From Streptomyces sp. NL15-2K (GTDB taxonomy: Bacteria; Actinomycetota; Actinomycetes; Streptomycetales; Streptomycetaceae), in NCBI RefSeq assembly GCF_030551255.1, contig NZ_CP130630.1, positions 5,747,501 through 5,811,500 of the forward strand: a DNA stretch of 64,000 nt. Reading direction: 5' to 3'. The translations under genes were made by a program, and so were the position numbers. The notes beneath the pieces are model-generated. The model saw nothing but the letters and a program-made list of their open reading frames with translations. It was not told the origin of the DNA and did no database searches. This document shows, one piece after another, positions 61,151 to 64,000 of the stretch (the stretch's first letter is position 1; the number at the start of each line of letters is the position of its first letter).

Positions 61151-61493
61151 GTTCGGGCCTAGTGACGCGAGCCGCCAAAGGGCCCCTGCGGTTATTGAGC
61201 GCGGCGTGCCGTCGTCCTGCGGGTGCTGGACGATCGAGGCCTTGACGCCCTGGCCTGCGCCGTGGGAAATTCGCGCCAACAGCGCGGGAAACGATCTACG
61301 CGTCGGACTCATGGGGCCTGATCAGCGAGTTCCGTCGGTGCCCCACCAACACCAACGGGACGGGCGGCATCGTGATCACGATGCCGCCCGTTCTGCTGTG
61401 TGGATCTTTCTCACGGTTGATTCCGACGCTTGCGTTCTGTGAGGAACGTCTCAGGCTGTCATACGGTCCTGGAGGCCCGGAGAGAGGAAGCAG
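61151..61493. other. intergenic region at the right edge of the island
   Basis: This 343-bp gap holds the second copy of the palindrome (61360-61393) and sequences resembling the tRNA-Leu side: GTGTGGATCTT at 61398-61408 and GTGAGGAACGTCTCAGG at 61439-61455. No gene is supported. Confidence 0.5.
61360..61393. repeat. second copy of the tRNA-Leu palindrome
   Basis: These 34 nt are identical to 57523-57556. Confidence 0.9.
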
Positions 61494-62237
61494 GTGCCCT
61501 ACCGTCACGCCACGGAGCGGGTGGACAGTACCGACCTCGCCTGCGGAGTGGTCCTGCACTCCGCCCCGGGGTACCCCGCCTTTCCCGTGCGGCTGGCCGT
61601 CGAGATCTTTCTGCGTGGCCTGGACCACCTCCCGGACGACGGGCCGGTGACCCTCTGGGACCCCTGCTGCGGCAGCGGCTATCTGGTGACGGTGCTCGGA
61701 CTGCTCCAGCGCCGTTCGCTGCGGCGGGTGATCGCCTCCGACGTGGATCCGGAGCCCGTCGGGCTCGCCCGCAAGAACCTGGCCCTGCTCACGCCGGAGG
61801 GACTGGCCGCGCGTGAGCGGGAGCGGCGCGAGCAGAGCGAACGGTTCGCGAAGCCGTCGTATCTGGAGGCGGCCGACGCGGCCCGGCGGCTGCGCGAGCG
61901 CCTGACCGCGGACGGCGGCGGGCTGCCCTGCACTGTGGGAACGGCGGACGTCTTCGATGCCGACGCACTGGCCCAGGTCGTCTCCGGATCGCCGCCCGAC
62001 CTGGTGGTGACGGACCTGCCGTACGGGGAACGGACCCAGTGGGCGGGTGAAGTGCCCGGTGAGCCGGTGACGGGGATGCTGCGGTCGCTCGCGTCGGTGC
62101 TGCCGCCGCACGCCGTCATCGCCGTGACCGACCGCGCCCGCAAGGTCCCCGTCGCACCGGTACGGCCCTTGGAACGGCTGAAGATCGGAACGCGCTCGGC
62201 GGTGCTGGTGAGGGCTTCGGCGGTGCGGGATGCCTGA
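61494..62237 (+). CDS. AviRa-like rRNA guanine methyltransferase
   Basis: This 247-residue SAM-dependent methyltransferase has DPCCGSGYLVTVLG (SAM motif, about residues 55-68), IASDVDPEPVGLARKNL, and the catalytic-type VVTDLPYGERTQW. These match the family of AviRa, which methylates G2535 of 23S rRNA and protects the avilamycin producer. The identity with the true AviRa was not computed. The GTG at 61494 follows GAGAGGAAGCAG. The next gene resembles AviRb, the second avilamycin-resistance methyltransferase. Confidence 0.75.
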   Translation: MPYRHATERVDSTDLACGVVLHSAPGYPAFPVRLAVEIFLRGLDHLPDDGPVTLWDPCCGSGYLVTVLGLLQRRSLRRVIASDVDPEPVGLARKNLALLTPEGLAARERERREQSERFAKPSYLEAADAARRLRERLTADGGGLPCTVGTADVFDADALAQVVSGSPPDLVVTDLPYGERTQWAGEVPGEPVTGMLRSLASVLPPHAVIAVTDRARKVPVAPVRPLERLKIGTRSAVLVRASAVRDA

Positions 62238-62265
62238 CTGTGCCTAATCTTGACCTTGCTTGACC

Positions 62266-62300
62266 CTTGCCTTGCCTTGCCTTGCCTTGCCTTGCCTTGC
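62266..62300. repeat. pentanucleotide microsatellite (CTTGC)7
   Basis: Seven head-to-tail CTTGC units lie in the 133-bp gap before the AviRb-like gene, with degenerate copies continuing to about 62337. A number change would shift a reading frame that runs in from upstream (in frame with the downstream gene from about 62260). Confidence 0.85.
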
Positions 62301-62370
62301 CTGGTCTGGCCTGACCCTGGCCTTGCCTGGTCTTGCCGAACACGACGTCCGTTCCAGAGAGGGGCATCCA

Positions 62371-63231
62371 GTGGGTAGCACGCCCGCGACGCTTCGGGTG
62401 AGCACCCGCAACGCCCGCTTCCAGCAGTGGGAGGCGCTCCTCGGCAACCGTACGAAGCGGCAGCGCGCCGGCGAGTTCGTCGTCCAGGGCGTGCGTCCCA
62501 TCACCCTGGCCCTGGACCACGGCTGGCCGCTGCGTGCCGTCCTGTACGCGGCCGACCGCGAGCTGTCGCAGTGGGCGCAGGAGACACTGCGCCGGGTCGG
62601 CCGTGATGTGCAGCGAGTGAAGATGGACTCCGGTCTGCTGCGCGAGCTGGGCGGAAAGGACGAGGCCACGCCCGAGCTCCTCGTCGTCGCGGAGCTGCCC
62701 CCGGACGACCTGGACCGCCTCGCTCCGGAGCCCGACTTCCTCGGCGTGGTCTTCGACCGTCCGACCACACCCGGCAACATCGGGACGCTCATCCGTTCCG
62801 CCGACGCGTTCGGGGCGTCGGGGCTGATCGTGTGCGGTCACGCGGCGGACGTGTACGACCCCAAGGCGCTGCGCGCCAGCACAGGGTCGGTCTTCGCCGT
62901 GCCGACGGTCAGGGTTCCCGCTCCGCGTACGGTCGCGGACTGGGCCGACGGTCTGCGCGAGGGCGGCCTGCCGGTGCGGATCCTGGGCACCGACGAGCAC
63001 GGCGAACGGGACATCACCGAGGTGGACCTGACCGGCCCGGTGCTGCTGGTGATCGGCAACGAGACATCCGGGATGAGCGCGTCCTGGCGTGCGTTGTGCG
63101 ACGAGACGGTGCGGATTCCGATCGGGGGTGCGGCCAGCTCCCTCAATGCGGCGGCCGCGGGGACCGTGGCTCTTTATGAGGCGGCTCGTCAGCGGGGGTT
63201 CAGCGGTGGGGTGGGCACTGCCGGGCGCTGA
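62371..63231 (+). CDS. TrmH/SpoU-family RNA 2'-O-methyltransferase, AviRb-like
   Basis: This 286-residue SPOUT methyltransferase has an N-terminal substrate-binding part (RNARFQQWEALLGNRTKRQR, GEFVVQGVRPI) and a C-terminal knot with DRPTTPGNIGTLIRSADAFG, LLVIGNETSGM and IPIGGAASSLNAAAA. The N-terminal part and spacing look like AviRb, which methylates the ribose of U2479 in 23S rRNA in the avilamycin producer. The GTG at 62371 follows AGAGAGGGG. The upstream AviRa-like gene makes the pair unusual outside an avilamycin cluster. Confidence 0.82.
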   Translation: MGSTPATLRVSTRNARFQQWEALLGNRTKRQRAGEFVVQGVRPITLALDHGWPLRAVLYAADRELSQWAQETLRRVGRDVQRVKMDSGLLRELGGKDEATPELLVVAELPPDDLDRLAPEPDFLGVVFDRPTTPGNIGTLIRSADAFGASGLIVCGHAADVYDPKALRASTGSVFAVPTVRVPAPRTVADWADGLREGGLPVRILGTDEHGERDITEVDLTGPVLLVIGNETSGMSASWRALCDETVRIPIGGAASSLNAAAAGTVALYEAARQRGFSGGVGTAGR

Positions 63232-63262
63232 CGGTGCGCGGGGGCGGGGCTGATGGCACGCT

Positions 63263-63296
63263 GGGGCTGGGGCTGGGGCTGGGGCTGGGGCTGGGG
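63263..63296 (+). repeat. (GGGGCT) hexanucleotide repeat, G-quadruplex type
   Basis: Six runs of GGGG separated by CT (2-nt loops) fit the G-quadruplex motif very well. The tract lies 32 nt after the AviRb-like stop. Confidence 0.85.
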
Positions 63297-63352
63297 CTGA
63301 TGGCGCGTGGCCTGGGCCTGCGGTCCCTCTCGTGGGCTGACGCCCAGCCGCG

Positions 63353-63379
63353 TTATCCACAGGTGCGGAGTTGTCCACA
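63353..63379. promoter_or_regulatory. two perfect DnaA boxes upstream of the DUF2252 gene
   Basis: TTATCCACA at 63353-63361 and TTGTCCACA at 63371-63379 are in the same orientation, 18 bp apart, about 43 kb from oriC. Confidence 0.8.
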
Positions 63380-63456
63380 GGGTCTGACGCGTTTCCGCGA
63401 CCGGCTGTACGGTCGCACGAGTTGATGTTCGTGCGTGTGCGGGGGAGGCGGTCGCA

Positions 63457-64000
63457 ATGACCGAGGTCGGTGCTGAGACGGCTGCGGAGACGGCTGCGGA
63501 GACGGTGGGCGCGAAGGGCGGCGCGCACCGGTTGCCCCGGGTGCGGGGTTTCGCCGAGTGGCCGGCCCAGGGGACTCCCAAGGAGGAGGGCAGGGCGCTG
63601 CGGCTCCGGGTGCCGCGCGAAGCGCACGCCACACTGGACCTGGACGGCGGTCGGCCCGACGCGGTGAGCGCGGTCGAGGAGTCCAGCCGCGGCCGGATCG
63701 CCGAGCTCAGGCCGATAAGGGTGGGCAGGATGGCGGCCACGCCGTTCGCCTTCCTGCGCGGCGCGGCGGGCCTCATGGCGTACGACCTGGCGCGCACCCC
63801 CATGACCAGGATCCGCGCCCAGATCTGTGGCGACGCCCACGCCGCCAACTTCGGCCTGTACGCGGACGCGCGCGGCGGCCTGGTCATCGATCTGAACGAC
63901 TTCGACGAGACGGTCCACGGCCCCTGGGAGTGGGACCTCAAGCGGCTCGCCGCCTCGCTCGTGCTCGCCGGGCGCGAGGCGGGCGCGGACGAGGACACCT
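63457..64000 (+). CDS. DUF2252 family protein, C-terminal part outside window
   Basis: About 181 N-terminal residues are visible. The ATG at 63457 follows GGGGGAGGCG and gives an Ala/Glu/Thr-rich N-terminus with three AETAAETAAET-like repeats. The DUF2252 core follows with RMAATPFAFLRGAAGLM, CGDAHAANFGLY and NDFDET; these resemble the catalytic loops of aminoglycoside-phosphotransferase-like kinases (GDxHxxN, DFD). No function is known. DnaA boxes lie upstream. Confidence 0.85.
   Translation, partial: MTEVGAETAAETAAETVGAKGGAHRLPRVRGFAEWPAQGTPKEEGRALRLRVPREAHATLDLDGGRPDAVSAVEESSRGRIAELRPIRVGRMAATPFAFLRGAAGLMAYDLARTPMTRIRAQICGDAHAANFGLYADARGGLVIDLNDFDETVHGPWEWDLKRLAASLVLAGREAGADEDT

Noticed and set aside
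62266..62337. Repeat array considered as CRISPR
   Set aside because: The units are only 5 nt with no spacers; it is a microsatellite. No CRISPR array or cas gene was seen in the window.

Overview
The window is the replication-origin region of a Streptomyces chromosome (or that of a very close relative). GC content is very high, GTG starts are common, and the gene order is the classic actinobacterial one. From left to right it reads tRNA nucleotidyltransferase, DUF6049, murJ, pseudokinase, sigM/anti-sigma, trxB-trxA, parB-parA, rsmG, jag, yidC-yidD-rnpA-rpmH, dnaA, oriC, dnaN, gnd, recF, DUF721, gyrB, gyrA. The strain cannot be named from the sequence alone. Everything from 1 to about 44.5 kb and from 48.7 to 57.5 kb looks like conserved core; mycobacteria keep much of the same order.

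Layout. 0-10.8 kb: envelope and redox genes on the + strand. 10.9-17.8 kb: the partition and membrane-insertion block on the - strand. 18.2-30.9 kb: dnaA, oriC (about 20.26-21.06 kb, many DnaA boxes), dnaN, gnd, recF and the gyrase genes on the + strand, ending at tRNA-Ile(GAT). 31-36.4 kb: small secreted or membrane proteins, a Ser/Thr kinase and an XRE regulator. 36.5-44.5 kb: tRNA-Ala(TGC), DUF5324, a cyclophilin, a rhomboid protease, crgA, DUF881, three class-E-like sortases and a glutamine amidotransferase. 44.5-48.65 kb: an accessory island with an Mrr-type nuclease gene, a decayed tandem copy of it (with the tail of a sortase gene) and a transposase remnant. 48.7-56.9 kb: the division and peptidoglycan-signalling operon on the - strand (fhaA-fhaB-pstP-rodA/ftsW-pbpA-pknB). 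57.4 kb: tRNA-Leu(CAG). 57.5-61.45 kb: a second accessory island bounded by a repeated palindrome, with a broken transposase-like gene, a DprA-like/phosphoribosyltransferase gene pair and two small exported or membrane proteins. 61.5-64 kb: two rRNA-methyltransferase genes resembling the AviRa/AviRb orthosomycin-resistance pair, then a truncated DUF2252 gene.

How the genes work together. DnaA, oriC, DnaN, RecF and gyrase start and sustain replication. ParA/ParB and five perfect parS palindromes segregate the origins. MurJ, the pseudokinase, FhaA, PknB, PstP, PbpA, the SEDS protein and CrgA couple lipid II export and septal/polar wall synthesis to phosphorylation. The sortases probably anchor surface proteins such as chaplins.

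The most interesting items outside the core are the segmental duplication of a sortase tail plus nuclease gene, the antirepressor-like/Mrr fusion, the DprA-like/PRTase pair inside a repeat-bounded island, the AviRa/AviRb-like pair with a pentanucleotide microsatellite and a G-quadruplex-type tract beside it, and DnaA-box clusters far from oriC.
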